A stretch of 64,000 bases of DNA from a virus. The DNA is taken from positions 1-64,000 of the IMG/VR virus record IMGVR_UViG_3300046791_000587. The stretch is one strand, 5' to 3'. Shown one piece after another: positions 32,106-40,448 of the stretch. The position numbers and the translations under genes were made by a program. The notes beneath the pieces are model-generated. The model saw only the letters and a program-made list of their open reading frames with translations, searched no databases and had not been told where the DNA came from. Position 1 is the stretch's first letter; each line of letters starts with the position of its first letter.

Positions 32106-33398
32106 ATGGCGACGGACAAGCTCTACAGCATCCTGCTTTTCACCGCGGTTCCTGTAGGGAACACCCAGACCCTTCCGCATGGGCTGGTCCTGCGGAACGT
32201 CCCGGTCACCCCGGACTTCGTCGAGTTGCAGTACCAGGACACCTTCGAGTTCGTGTCCGCGGATGCGGTGAACCTCACCATCCGCAACACGGCGAACCCC
32301 GGCGGTAACTGCGAGGCCTGGGTGACCGCGATCCACCCGTCCTTCCGGCTCCTGGGTCTACAGCCCGATGATGGCCTGATGAGTCAGGGCCTCGTCCCGC
32401 GCCCGTTCTGTCCTGGAAGCCCAAACGTCCCAGCTGCCGGAGCCGGGGGCACGTACGTGGTGGTGTTTCGTCCGGGCGGTGTTGCCGGCGAAAACGTAGT
32501 GGTGACATGGGCGGATGCCCTCGCCCGCCTGGCGCTCCTGCAGGGTCAGCGCATCCTGCAGTTCGATGACAGTGTCGTGACACCGATCGTGATTCCAGTA
32601 GGCGGCCCCTACGACATGACCGGGGTCACGTGGTCCACGGTGCCGGATCGCATCGTCGAGGTGAGGATTCCCGAGGGGGCGTCCTTCACACACCTCCGAT
32701 CGTTCCTTGACCGCATCCACGTCCGCTTCACGGGGACGACTCCCCCCATCGCTGACTTCGGTCAGGCGCCTCCACAGATCGACACCGTCACGATCGACGG
32801 TTTCGCTGAGCTTTCGTCGAGCGGCGCTGGCCCCTTGATGGACGTCGGCGCCAACGCACAGTTTCTGCTAGGCGACCAAGCAGGGCTGTTCTTTGTCGGT
32901 CATGCGGTGGTGAACATCAGCGCCGCCGTCACGGTGGCCTTCATCCTCGAAGGCGAGGAAGCGACGGTCGCCGCGGATACGATCTCGGGGATTGTCGGCT
33001 CGACAGTCGATCTGATTTGGGCGAACAGTGCCCTCCTCGTGTCCACGTCCCAGACGACGTTCCTGGGGACGCTGACGCCTATCAACACGAGCCGGACGTT
33101 CAACTTCCCGTCGGACATTCTGGTCATCAACACGGCCCTGGGTACGGACGCGCCGACTCAACTGGTTCTGGTTGATCCCACCGGCGGAGCGTTCACGGTG
33201 ACTCTGCCGTCCGCCGGTCCCAGCTTGCGGGGGCAGACCATCCGCCTGAAGAACGTCGCCGTGAGCGTGAACAACGTCACCCTGGCCGCCGACCTTGGTG
33301 ACAACATCGACGGCAACCCGAGCGTGGTGCTCTCAGGGGACCACTTCCACTTCGCGGTGACCAGCGACGGCGTGAACACCTGGTACGTGACCGGCTGA
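32106..33398 (+). CDS. Tail-spike/fibre-like beta-rich structural protein
   Basis: 430 residues, beta-rich, with no enzyme motif. The C-terminal end (LGDNIDGNPSVVLSGDHFHF and AVTSDGVNTWYVTG) is a repeat-like closure frequently found at the end of phage fibre or appendage proteins. The N-terminal 120 residues form a separate domain. Own promoter likely: TAGGCT at 32091-32096, nine bases before the ATG. Followed by an intrinsic terminator, so it is monocistronic. Confidence 0.6.
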   Translation: MATDKLYSILLFTAVPVGNTQTLPHGLVLRNVPVTPDFVELQYQDTFEFVSADAVNLTIRNTANPGGNCEAWVTAIHPSFRLLGLQPDDGLMSQGLVPRPFCPGSPNVPAAGAGGTYVVVFRPGGVAGENVVVTWADALARLALLQGQRILQFDDSVVTPIVIPVGGPYDMTGVTWSTVPDRIVEVRIPEGASFTHLRSFLDRIHVRFTGTTPPIADFGQAPPQIDTVTIDGFAELSSSGAGPLMDVGANAQFLLGDQAGLFFVGHAVVNISAAVTVAFILEGEEATVAADTISGIVGSTVDLIWANSALLVSTSQTTFLGTLTPINTSRTFNFPSDILVINTALGTDAPTQLVLVDPTGGAFTVTLPSAGPSLRGQTIRLKNVAVSVNNVTLAADLGDNIDGNPSVVLSGDHFHFAVTSDGVNTWYVTG

Positions 33399-33426
33399 GC
33401 CCGAGCCACCATCGGCTACAAAGTAG

Positions 33427-33455
33427 GACGGCGCCGGTTGCCCAGCGCCGTCTTT
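33427..33455 (+). terminator. Intrinsic terminator
   Basis: GACGGCGC (33427-33434) pairs perfectly with GCGCCGTC (33445-33452) across a ten-base loop, followed by TTT. It lies 29 bases after the stop of the structural gene. Confidence 0.75.
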
Positions 33456-33531
33456 CCCTTGAGCGGAGGCCGCCCCCGATTGCCTGAACATGTTGTACAG
33501 TAGGCTGCAGACGAGTTCAAGGAGATCGAAG

Positions 33532-33690
33532 ATGGGAGACGCTTTGGTGTTGCTGCTGATGGCCTCGGGCCTTCTCGTGCTGTTCTCTGGAGACGCCGAG
33601 TCGGTCAAGGTGATAGTCGTGCGCTGCTTGATGACGCTTGCCCTGTTCGGAGGCGCCGTCGTCGTGTGGGCGCTCATGAGGGCGCAGTGA
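33532..33690 (+). CDS. Small membrane protein
   Basis: 52 residues with AAGGAG upstream. Two hydrophobic segments (ALVLLLMASGLLVLF and MTLALFGGAVVVWALM). Shares bases with the next gene. Unknown. Confidence 0.5.
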   Translation: MGDALVLLLMASGLLVLFSGDAESVKVIVVRCLMTLALFGGAVVVWALMRAQ

Positions 33691-34055
33691 CCCTCGCTGA
33701 TGCCATCGACACCCTGAGGGACTTCGCCAAGCGTCATCGCCCGACGTACGGCACCACCTGCCATGCGATCAGCGTGGTGCTGGCGGCCATCGAGAACACC
33801 GAGGTCAACGCTGCCATCGCGACAATGGCCGCCGAGCGGCGGCCGTGCGTCCGCTGCGGCCAGTGTCACCCGCTCGACGAGTTCATATTGGGATCCAAGG
33901 TGACGGTAACCAAAGATGGTCGCTACCCCGGGGTCCGTATCGGCGATGCTGGAACCGTGATCGGGTGGTCGAACATCGGCGTTCCGGTGTACAGCGTGGA
34001 ACTCCCGAACGGCTGGCAGCTGAACTTTGCCCCTTGCGAACTACTGAGGGCGTAG
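33687..34055 (+). CDS. Hypothetical protein with SH3/KOW-like C-terminus
   Basis: 122 residues, GTG start overlapping the previous stop. Helical N-terminal half, CVRCGQCH, then GSKVTVTKDGRYPGVRIGDAG and VPVYSVELPNGW, a small beta barrel pattern. Might bind nucleic acid. Confidence 0.5.
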   Translation: MTLADAIDTLRDFAKRHRPTYGTTCHAISVVLAAIENTEVNAAIATMAAERRPCVRCGQCHPLDEFILGSKVTVTKDGRYPGVRIGDAGTVIGWSNIGVPVYSVELPNGWQLNFAPCELLRA

Positions 34056-34058
34056 ACC

Positions 34059-34271
34059 ATGGACTCCACCAGCGCACCGGAGGCCCTGGCAGCCCACGGT
34101 TTCACCGGCTCCCAGATCCGCGAGATCACCCGTGAGGGGATGCGGCACCGCAGGCGGAGGCGGTTCTCGCTGTACACCGTCATGTGGTTGGAGATGGTGG
34201 GTAACAACCTGGAGGTCGTCAGGGATGTGCGGGACGACCTGGAGTACTTCGAGATGGGAGGGGAGTCATGA
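34059..34271 (+). CDS. Small hypothetical protein
   Basis: 70 residues, Arg-rich centre (RHRRRRRFSLY) and acidic C-terminus. Overlaps next gene by four bases. No family. Confidence 0.4.
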   Translation: MDSTSAPEALAAHGFTGSQIREITREGMRHRRRRRFSLYTVMWLEMVGNNLEVVRDVRDDLEYFEMGGES

Positions 34272-34411
34272 AACCGCCGCCACACGATCATTCGATCCCG
34301 TCCGAGTTCTCCCGGGAGGAGTGCTTTCGTTGCCGCTGGAACGATCGTGTCTGGAATTGGGCAACGCTGGCGTTGCTGGTGCTCTTGCTTGCGCTCTGGG
34401 TGTTCTCGTGA
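34268..34411 (+). CDS. Short C-tail-anchored membrane protein
   Basis: 47 residues: polar N-terminus with CFRC, then a terminal hydrophobic helix (WATLALLVLLLALWVF). ATGA overlap upstream and GTGA overlap downstream support translation. Too short for family assignment. Confidence 0.5.
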   Translation: MKPPPHDHSIPSEFSREECFRCRWNDRVWNWATLALLVLLLALWVFS

Positions 34412-35346
34412 ACACCGCTCCACGCCGCATCTACCTGCCGGTCGTGGACGCGCCAGCGCCCCAGGCAGTCACCGAGCTCTACGATGATTTCGACGAGCCT
34501 CGGTGCATCTGGTGCGACCGACCGCGGTCCAAGCATGCCATGGCGGTCGACCTGGGCGACGGCACCACGATGACCCCCGCCTGCGAGCGCATCAATGGTG
34601 GAGGCAAGTATCCACGCGAGGCACCGGAGCGGTTACCGCGGCCTCTACGCGTGCGCCTCGAGATCGCCAAGCGGATGACGCTGCAGCAAGCCCACGCCAT
34701 CGCTGGGACCCTGGGGCAGCCCAGCAAGATGCCCGGGGCCGCGTACGGGATCGACGCGTTCCAGTGCAGGAAGGGCGGCGAGCTCGTGGATGACCCGAAG
34801 TCCACCTGCCACGGGTGCTACGCCCGCAGGAACTTCTACCGCTACTGGCGAGCCGCCGTGACGGCCAGGGCCAGGCGGCAGGCAGCGATCCGCCACCGCT
34901 ACTGGGCCGAGGCCATGATCGCGCTGATCTGGGACTACATCGAGCATGGCGGCGAGCCGGCTTTCCGCTGGCATGACAGCGGGGATCTACACGGACCCTG
35001 GCACCTGGCTAACATCTGCGCCGTGGCCGAGGCCACGCCGGATGTCCGCCACTGGATCCCGACCCGCGAGTACGACGATGTCGCCGCGTACCTGAGAGCA
35101 GGAGGGAAGATCCCGGGCAACCTCGCGGTGCGGATGTCGGCCCACTACGTGGGGCAGGCGGCCGAGGTCCCTACGGAGATCGCCCACCTTCCGACGTCGA
35201 CCACGCATCGCAAGGGAGAGGCGCCGCCGGTCAAGAAGAAGGGCGCCATCGTGTGTCACGCCATCGATGCGGACGTGAACATGTGCCGGGGATGTAGGGC
35301 CTGCTGGGATGGCAGGGTGACCAACGTGTCGTATAGGATGCACTGA
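34408..35346 (+). CDS. GP88-like phage protein
   Basis: 312 residues, GTG start. The second half fits the gene product 88 family: KMPGAAYGIDAFQCRKG, CHGCYARRNFYRY, FRWHDSGDLHG, HWIPTREYDD, and late Cys pairs (CRGCRACW). The family is widespread in phages and plasmids and has an unusual Cys-rich core. Activity unknown. The N-terminal 80 residues contain CIWCDRPRSKH, a zinc pair. Confidence 0.8.
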   Translation: MNTAPRRIYLPVVDAPAPQAVTELYDDFDEPRCIWCDRPRSKHAMAVDLGDGTTMTPACERINGGGKYPREAPERLPRPLRVRLEIAKRMTLQQAHAIAGTLGQPSKMPGAAYGIDAFQCRKGGELVDDPKSTCHGCYARRNFYRYWRAAVTARARRQAAIRHRYWAEAMIALIWDYIEHGGEPAFRWHDSGDLHGPWHLANICAVAEATPDVRHWIPTREYDDVAAYLRAGGKIPGNLAVRMSAHYVGQAAEVPTEIAHLPTSTTHRKGEAPPVKKKGAIVCHAIDADVNMCRGCRACWDGRVTNVSYRMH

Positions 35347-35359
35347 AAGGAGATCGACG

Positions 35360-35776
35360 ATGACGAAGGTGATCAAGGCGACCGGGAACGAGGATCTGAT
35401 CGAGGGGGCGGCGGATCTGGTCAAGAAGGGGACAGGCGGCGACGCCACATTCACATGGTTCCCTGTGAACTTGACGTGGCTGGACTGGATGTCCAAGGTC
35501 GGTGGCGGCGACCGGAACTGGGAGAACTGCCCGACGCACTCGGGAACGCTGCTTCGCACCGAGCGGGGCGTGTTTGGATGCGGCTTGATCGGGTCGTTCT
35601 TCGCTGGCAGCAAGAGGCCGGATGGGTCGATCGATCGTTCCGGTGCCACCCTGAACGGCCCGATGAAGGATGGCGAGATCATCCTGGAATACGCCGACCC
35701 CGATTACGGCAAGCACGGCTGTCATCGGGATGCGACCACTGGCGCCATCGTGTGCAGGTGCCCGGATGAGTGGTGA
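35360..35776 (+). CDS. Hypothetical protein
   Basis: 138 residues with AAAGGAG upstream. Trp-rich core (TWFPVNLTWLDWMSKVGGGD) and Cys residues near the C-terminus (CHRDATTGAIVCRC). Not recognised. Confidence 0.5.
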   Translation: MTKVIKATGNEDLIEGAADLVKKGTGGDATFTWFPVNLTWLDWMSKVGGGDRNWENCPTHSGTLLRTERGVFGCGLIGSFFAGSKRPDGSIDRSGATLNGPMKDGEIILEYADPDYGKHGCHRDATTGAIVCRCPDEW

Positions 35777-36137
35777 GGAGATGGCGAACCTCGATGTGAA
35801 CGAAGCGAGGCCGTTGACCGATCGGGAGATCGTCAAGATCATCAGCGGCGTTGTCTTCGGCGTGATCCAGGCTGGAGTTGACCCTGCGGCCGTTCTGAAG
35901 CTGCTCCGGGGGCTTCGCCTACTCCTTCAGGGATGGACCCCCGTCGACAACGACCGCACAGCCGATGCCTCATGGACGGGCGCCATCGGCGGCGTCATTG
36001 GTGCGCTTTCGGGGTGGTGTCGGACCCAGGACATCAACGCCGCCCTGGGGTGGATCTGCGACCACTGGGACGAACTGACACTAGTAGCGAAAGGTGTATT
36101 CGAGGGACTGGCCAGAGGCCCACGAGGCGCGGCATGA
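35766..36137 (+). CDS. Small protein with membrane-active helix
   Basis: 123 residues from ATG 35766; ATG 35781 is an alternative. A hydrophobic helix lies at about 25-43 (IISGVVFGVIQAGVDPAAVL) and another Gly/Ala-rich one near 68-80. ATGA overlap with the next gene. Confidence 0.45.
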   Translation: MSGEEMANLDVNEARPLTDREIVKIISGVVFGVIQAGVDPAAVLKLLRGLRLLLQGWTPVDNDRTADASWTGAIGGVIGALSGWCRTQDINAALGWICDHWDELTLVAKGVFEGLARGPRGAA

Positions 36138-36301
36138 AGCGCCAGCGCAGCCACAGGCGGCATCGTCGCCGCGATGCCCATCGGCGGACCAGAGCCCTCA
36201 CGAAGGCGGTCATGCGATGGCGCCGCGCCCTTGACCGGATGAAAGTTCCGCTCAACGTCCTCTTTGGACCGATGGTCCTCTGGTGCGGGCCGCCCCGATG
36301 A
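36134..36301 (+). CDS. Very basic small protein with C-terminal hydrophobic patch
   Basis: 55 residues; Arg/His-rich first half (RQRSHRRHRRRDAHRRTR), hydrophobic end (LNVLFGPMVLW). Overlaps both neighbours. Could bind nucleic acid or membrane. Confidence 0.4.
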   Translation: MKRQRSHRRHRRRDAHRRTRALTKAVMRWRRALDRMKVPLNVLFGPMVLWCGPPR

Positions 36302-36639
36302 GCAACTGCGGCAACTGTCAGGGTACCGTCCTGGGCACCGTACGCGTGGTGATGGACATGCCGGGTGGCGAGTATGACCTCTGCGCGCGCTGCCTGGGAC
36401 CCGATGCCACCAAGGCCCCACGGTCGCCGGACCTGGTCGCCGAGGTACTGCGGCACATCGAACAGATCCATGCCACGGGCAGCATTCAGCGTCCGGGCAC
36501 TGGGACGCGCAACCGAGCGAGAGGAGACCGCGATGATGACAGACCGGCAGCGAAGGGCACGGCTCCGGGTGATCCGAAATCTCGCCGAGGGGCCGGCGGA
36601 GGTCGCCCCGGTGGTGCTGGACACCTACCAGGCGAATGA
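36298..36639 (+). CDS. CXXC protein with disordered tail
   Basis: 113 residues from ATG 36298. CGNCQGTVLG and CARCLGPD form a zinc ribbon in the first 40 residues. The Gly/Arg-rich tail is encoded over the start of the next gene in another frame, for 107 bases. Confidence 0.45.
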   Translation: MSNCGNCQGTVLGTVRVVMDMPGGEYDLCARCLGPDATKAPRSPDLVAEVLRHIEQIHATGSIQRPGTGTRNRARGDRDDDRPAAKGTAPGDPKSRRGAGGGRPGGAGHLPGE

Positions 36640-36742
36640 CGAGGACATCTTGGCCATCACGGCGAACGCCAGCGTGCAAGCGGGCGCGAACTGGGTGGCT
36701 GTGAAGCGGGGCCAGATCGATCGCTGTCCACGGCTGAAGTAG
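36533..36742 (+). CDS. Small helical protein
   Basis: 69 residues, GAGGAG six bases before the ATG. Helical start (RQRRARLRVIRNLAEGP) and a short beta end. It overlaps the tail of the previous gene. Confidence 0.5.
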   Translation: MMTDRQRRARLRVIRNLAEGPAEVAPVVLDTYQANDEDILAITANASVQAGANWVAVKRGQIDRCPRLK

Positions 36743-36750
36743 CCCTGGGC

Positions 36751-36779
36751 TTGTAGTTCCACGGGCACGCGGGTACGCT
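36751..36779 (+). promoter_or_regulatory. Sigma70-like promoter
   Basis: TTGTAG (36751-36756), 17 bases, TACGCT (36774-36779). Upstream of the membrane protein gene at 36825 with a 45-base leader. Confidence 0.5.
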
Positions 36780-36824
36780 CCTACCAGAAGGCGCGTACTT
36801 CTCGAGCCCGCGCCACGGAGCAAC

Positions 36825-37481
36825 ATGGCGAGATCCCGACTGCACCGCCGGTACGTCAAGAAGACCTTCAAGGCGAACCCGCCGCTGTTCACGGACCTCG
36901 TGGAGTTCGTAGTGCCGGGGTTCGGGGGGTTCGCGGCCACCCGATTCGTGACGCGCGTCGCCATGACCCAGGTCGCCCAGCGGGCGCCATCCTGGGGCAA
37001 GCATGCCGGCGCCGTCGCCTCGGTCGGTTCTTTCCTGGCCGCGTGGTTCCTCGCCCACAAGTGGAAGTGGCTCGAGAAGTGGCACACCTCCATCGTGGTC
37101 GGATCCGCGATCGCGGCCGGGCAGTCACTCCTCCAGATCTATGCCCCGAACCTGCTGGGCTGGATCGTGTCGGACGCCACCCCGGATGTCTCGGCGACCA
37201 GCGCGTCCCAGGCGGCCATCTCGGCGCCCGACCAGCAGCTGGCCCAACTCCAGCTTCAGCCGACGAACGAGGACCCGAACGAGTTCATGTACAACGACAG
37301 CTATGATGCTGGGCGGTACAGCGGCTCGCACGGGCCGAGCTCGATGAAGGTCGGCCCGGTCCCGCCCGGCAAGACCGGGCCGCCCCAGGAGTCGCCGCCG
37401 GCCGCGGGCGATCTTGCGGACCTGGCGATCGACGACGCGATCGGCTCGGCCAACCTGGGCGTGTTCGCCAACGCCAACTAG
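36825..37481 (+). CDS. Candidate virion membrane protein
   Basis: 218 residues. Basic N-terminus (RSRLHRRYVKKTFK), then three hydrophobic segments at about 25-50, 62-82 and 90-112 (SIVVGSAIAAGQSLLQIYAP), and an Ala/Gln and Gly/Pro-rich soluble C-terminal half. I have seen similar proteins in environmental phage sequences but cannot name a family. With its own promoter and neighbours, it may be a particle or cell-membrane component. Confidence 0.5.
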   Translation: MARSRLHRRYVKKTFKANPPLFTDLVEFVVPGFGGFAATRFVTRVAMTQVAQRAPSWGKHAGAVASVGSFLAAWFLAHKWKWLEKWHTSIVVGSAIAAGQSLLQIYAPNLLGWIVSDATPDVSATSASQAAISAPDQQLAQLQLQPTNEDPNEFMYNDSYDAGRYSGSHGPSSMKVGPVPPGKTGPPQESPPAAGDLADLAIDDAIGSANLGVFANAN

Positions 37482-37490
37482 GAGGACGTG

Positions 37491-37844
37491 ATGTCGTACT
37501 TCCGCAAGGCCAGCATTCGCCCTCGCGCACTGTCCGGGGTGTCGACGACATTCCCGGTCCACTGGAAGCCGCGCGTCCCGTTCGGTGCGATGGGATCGCT
37601 GGGCGACGACACGTCAGGCGCGGCCACGATCACCAGCCCCACGCTGACCGTGACCGCGCCACCCGAGACATTACAGTGGCAAGCCAACGTGCTTTCTCAA
37701 CTCCAGGCTGGGGTGGCCACCCTGCAGAAGGCAGAGCTCCAGAAGTGGCTCCAGATCGCCGCGACGCTGTCGATCCCGGTGGCCGGCGCGATCTGGAAGA
37801 TGATCTTCAAGAGAGGCGCCGCCAGCATCGGAACCGGGATCTAG
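37491..37844 (+). CDS. Small candidate structural protein with C-terminal membrane segment
   Basis: 117 residues, AGGAGG five bases before the ATG. Polar beta-rich N-terminal half, a helical stretch (LQAGVATLQKAELQKWL), then a hydrophobic segment (IAATLSIPVAGAIWKMIF) and basic end. Same operon as the preceding membrane protein. Confidence 0.5.
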   Translation: MSYFRKASIRPRALSGVSTTFPVHWKPRVPFGAMGSLGDDTSGAATITSPTLTVTAPPETLQWQANVLSQLQAGVATLQKAELQKWLQIAATLSIPVAGAIWKMIFKRGAASIGTGI

Positions 37845-37849
37845 GCAGC

Positions 37850-38326
37850 GTGGAGTTTTATCACGGCTCCACTGGACGGATGGAGGTGGGAGCGACGCTG
37901 AAAGCCAGGGAGACCCAGGGCTGGTTTCCTGAAGCCATCGAGGGTGCGATGGAGGCCGGGCGACCGAGCGACGTGCCCTCTCGGCTTTCCTCCTTCTTCC
38001 TGGTCGATGACCCTCGCCTCATCAGGGATGCCGGCGGGCCGACCGACTACGTGTACCGCGTGAAGCCAGTCGGCCTCTACAGCAAGCACCACCACGGCTG
38101 GATGGGGGCGGTCTACGAAGTGATGATCCCCTTCATCCGTCACCGTGCGCCTCAAGAGGAGAAGGACGCTGCCGCACCTCGGATGATCCACATCGGCGAA
38201 TGGGTCCACAACTACTGGGAGGGGGTGCCCTACCGGCACAGACCGGGACAGGCGAGAACGACATGGGAGTTCCTGGCCCCTGAGATCACAATCGAGGAGG
38301 AGATCTCCGCGCCGTTTGGGCCCTGA
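37850..38326 (+). CDS. ADP-ribosyltransferase-like (Arr-type) protein
   Basis: 158 residues from GTG 37850, five bases after the preceding stop. VEFYHGSTGRMEVGATL resembles the YHGT...L..GD.L opening of rifampin ADP-ribosyltransferase and related phage ARTs. SSFFLVDDPRLIRDAGG matches the (S/N)..F...DP..A...G strand-helix, and VYRVKPVG the following strand. NYWEGVP and WEFLAPEITIEEE close the fold. It could modify a host protein or RNA using NAD. Catalytic residues are not certain. Confidence 0.5.
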   Translation: MEFYHGSTGRMEVGATLKARETQGWFPEAIEGAMEAGRPSDVPSRLSSFFLVDDPRLIRDAGGPTDYVYRVKPVGLYSKHHHGWMGAVYEVMIPFIRHRAPQEEKDAAAPRMIHIGEWVHNYWEGVPYRHRPGQARTTWEFLAPEITIEEEISAPFGP

Positions 38327-38403
38327 TTGCCAGATGCCACGCCACGCCTAGCCGGGTGCCGCGAGCGTATCGATTCCGCTCTCTGCTCACGCGCGAAGTA
38401 GCG

Positions 38404-38432
38404 TGATTCCCGGCGCGGCTCCGTGATAACGT
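38404..38432 (+). promoter_or_regulatory. Promoter candidate for the ice-binding-domain gene
   Basis: TGATTC (38404-38409), 17 bases, TAACGT (38427-38432), then an AGGAGG ribosome site before the ATG at 38455. Confidence 0.4.
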
Positions 38433-38454
38433 CCTCCCCATCTAGGAGGGCGCC

Positions 38455-39480
38455 ATGCCGTTCACGGGAACACCCATCGTCACACAGGTATCCGACAATC
38501 TGTGCAGGATCACAGGAGTCTCTGTTCTTGGGGCCCAGACTGGCTCGATCGGTCTTCACGAGTTTCCGGTTACGAACTTCGGGACGCGCCCGGACATCCG
38601 GTTGCCGGCGTCATTTCGCCCTCGCACATACGAGTACGGCAACGCGGCTGCGCATCCGGTGTCGCTGCAGGATTCGATTCAGGTGTGGTCGAACTACATC
38701 GAACCCGGCGCCATCATCGCGCCCGTTCTGATCCAGAAGGCCGGGACCACGCCCGAAGACTTCGTGGCCATCTTCGCCTACCCGGTGTCGGGGCCATCGA
38801 CCATTCTTCGGAACGCTCAGGCCTTCGCCGTGCTCGGCGGGACGGCGGTGAACAACGCGGGCGCGACAGCGGTCACCGGGGACCTCGGGGTGGCGCCAGG
38901 AGCCATCGTGACAGGGTTCCCGCCGGGAACCGTCGACGACGGAACGATCGAGATCAACACGCCGCTGGCGCAGCAGGCGCATACCGACGCCACCGATGCC
39001 TTCGTCGACCTGGCCGCGCGCACCCCGACGCAGGATCTGAGCGGTACCAACCTGGGCGGCCTGACGCTTACTCCGGGCGTCTACAAGTTCACCAACGCCG
39101 CGCAGCTCACGGGCGCGCTCACCCTCGACGCGGAAAACAACGTGTCGGCGTCGTTCGTGTTCCAGGTCGGCACCACGATGACCTTCGACCCCGCCTCCAC
39201 GGTCACGATCATCAACGTGAGCACCCTGAACGTGGCGGCCGGCAACCTGCTGCTGTGGCAGGTGGGTACCACGGTGTCCATCGGCGCTGGAGCGGCGCTC
39301 ACAGGGTCCGTCGTGGCCGCTGGCGACATCACGGCGGGCGCGGCGGCCACCATGACCGATGGTCGGCTGCTCTCGCTGGGCGGGACCGTGGCGCTCGATA
39401 CCGACACCTTGGCGCTCCCGCCGGCGCTCGCCGAGGGGCTGACGACTGGCGAGCTCGAGATCTACGTTAGGTTCCACTGA
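38455..39480 (+). CDS. Beta-sandwich paralog A with inserted ice-binding-type (DUF3494) domain
   Basis: 341 residues. Residues 1-115 and the last 12 residues (TTGELEIYVRFH) match the other three MAFTG-family proteins (39534, 40025, 42300). Between them sits a 200-residue DUF3494-type domain: FAVLGGTAVNNAGAT, GDLGVAPGAIVTGFPPG, LTPGVYKF, SASFVFQVGTTM and SVVAAGDITAGAAATM. DUF3494 is a right-handed beta-helix known from ice-binding proteins and adhesins. The insertion lies in a loop before the last strand, as expected for a surface-displayed domain. Probable adsorption or decoration protein. Confidence 0.75.
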   Translation: MPFTGTPIVTQVSDNLCRITGVSVLGAQTGSIGLHEFPVTNFGTRPDIRLPASFRPRTYEYGNAAAHPVSLQDSIQVWSNYIEPGAIIAPVLIQKAGTTPEDFVAIFAYPVSGPSTILRNAQAFAVLGGTAVNNAGATAVTGDLGVAPGAIVTGFPPGTVDDGTIEINTPLAQQAHTDATDAFVDLAARTPTQDLSGTNLGGLTLTPGVYKFTNAAQLTGALTLDAENNVSASFVFQVGTTMTFDPASTVTIINVSTLNVAAGNLLLWQVGTTVSIGAGAALTGSVVAAGDITAGAAATMTDGRLLSLGGTVALDTDTLALPPALAEGLTTGELEIYVRFH

Positions 39481-39497
39481 AAACAGCCGGGGCTGCG

Positions 39498-39526
39498 TGG
39501 ACTGCGGCGAGCGCGCTCGCTATGGT
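39498..39526 (+). promoter_or_regulatory. Sigma70-like leaderless promoter
   Basis: TGGACT (39498-39503), 17 bases, TATGGT (39521-39526), seven bases to the ATG at 39534. No ribosome site lies between. Confidence 0.5.
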
Positions 39527-39533
39527 CGGCTAC

Positions 39534-39980
39534 ATGGCATTCATCGGAACCCCCGTCCTGGAACTTGTCACCCCGAACTTGGTCCGCATCACTGGCGTGT
39601 CCCTCGCTGCCAACGCGTCCGGCACCATCGGATTCGCTGACGCAAGCGGGTCGCCGCTTCCGGAGGTCGTTCTGCCGCGCGGTTTCCGGGTGCCCTCAGG
39701 TCAGGGCCATCTGGTCGCGTTGACCGACGGCATCCGCGTGACCGTCACGCCGGTGAGCGCTGGCCCGTTCACCAACCTTCCGCCCTCCATCGTGAAGGCC
39801 GGGACCACGCCCGAGGACTTCACGATCGGCATCACGAACACCAAGGTCGACGAGACGACGCAGACGCTCGAGATCTACATCGAGTCGGTGTCCTCTGCGA
39901 AGTCCCCGACGGTCAACATCATCGGTCCCACCGGCGACATCCAGGGCCCGCTGATCGTCGGCGACGAGCGCATCGGCTAG
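39534..39980 (+). CDS. Beta-sandwich paralog B
   Basis: 148 residues; start at 39534 chosen because all paralogs begin M-(A/P)-F. Shares MAFIGTP, RITGVSLAANASGTIGF, VKAGTTPEDF and LEIYIE with its relatives. A 30-residue C-terminal extension (SPTVNIIGPTGDIQGPLIVG) is unique. Monocistronic with its own promoter. Possibly a capsid, spike or decoration subunit. Confidence 0.65.
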   Translation: MAFIGTPVLELVTPNLVRITGVSLAANASGTIGFADASGSPLPEVVLPRGFRVPSGQGHLVALTDGIRVTVTPVSAGPFTNLPPSIVKAGTTPEDFTIGITNTKVDETTQTLEIYIESVSSAKSPTVNIIGPTGDIQGPLIVGDERIG

Positions 39981-39987
39981 TTCCCGC

Positions 39988-40017
39988 TGGACCCCGCCGC
40001 CGCCAGTCGGATAGGCT
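39988..40017 (+). promoter_or_regulatory. Sigma70-like leaderless promoter
   Basis: TGGACC (39988-39993), 18 bases, TAGGCT (40012-40017), seven bases to the ATG at 40025. Confidence 0.45.
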
Positions 40018-40024
40018 GGCCATC

Positions 40025-40417
40025 ATGGCATTCACCGGGGTGATCACAGCGACGCAGGTCAACGACCGCACGGTGCGCATCACCGGCGCAACCCTCGCAC
40101 CGTCCGACAGCGGGACGATCGGGCTGGCGGGTTCCACTGGAGCGCCAGACATCACCCTGCCGGCGGCCTTCGAGGCGGCTGCGTACAGCTACCAGGGCAA
40201 CCCCGTCGGGCTGCAGGACAGCCTGGACGTTGATATCAATATGGTCAGCACAGGGCCGCTGACCAACCTCATGCCGTCGGTGCAGAAGACCGGAACAACC
40301 AACGCCGACTTCCTGATCACGGTCGTGAACACCAACGTCGCTTCGGCGACCCAGACGATGGAGATCGTGATCACGTTCCTGGTGGGTCGCGTGGGTGAGC
40401 CGTCCCGGCTGTCGTAG
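40025..40417 (+). CDS. Beta-sandwich paralog C
   Basis: 130 residues. MAFTGVITATQVNDRTVRITG, SGTIGLAG, SLQDSLDV-type strand and KTGTTNADF align with paralogs A, B and D. Ends in a short basic tail. It has its own leaderless promoter, like B. Confidence 0.65.
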   Translation: MAFTGVITATQVNDRTVRITGATLAPSDSGTIGLAGSTGAPDITLPAAFEAAAYSYQGNPVGLQDSLDVDINMVSTGPLTNLMPSVQKTGTTNADFLITVVNTNVASATQTMEIVITFLVGRVGEPSRLS

Positions 40418-40448
40418 CGCGGTGTGATACATTCCGCGGCGGACCACC

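Noticed and set aside
35927-37093. 388-codon minus-strand open frame
   Set aside because: Crosses several short coupled plus-strand genes and a promoter; Arg/Pro/Ser-rich product.
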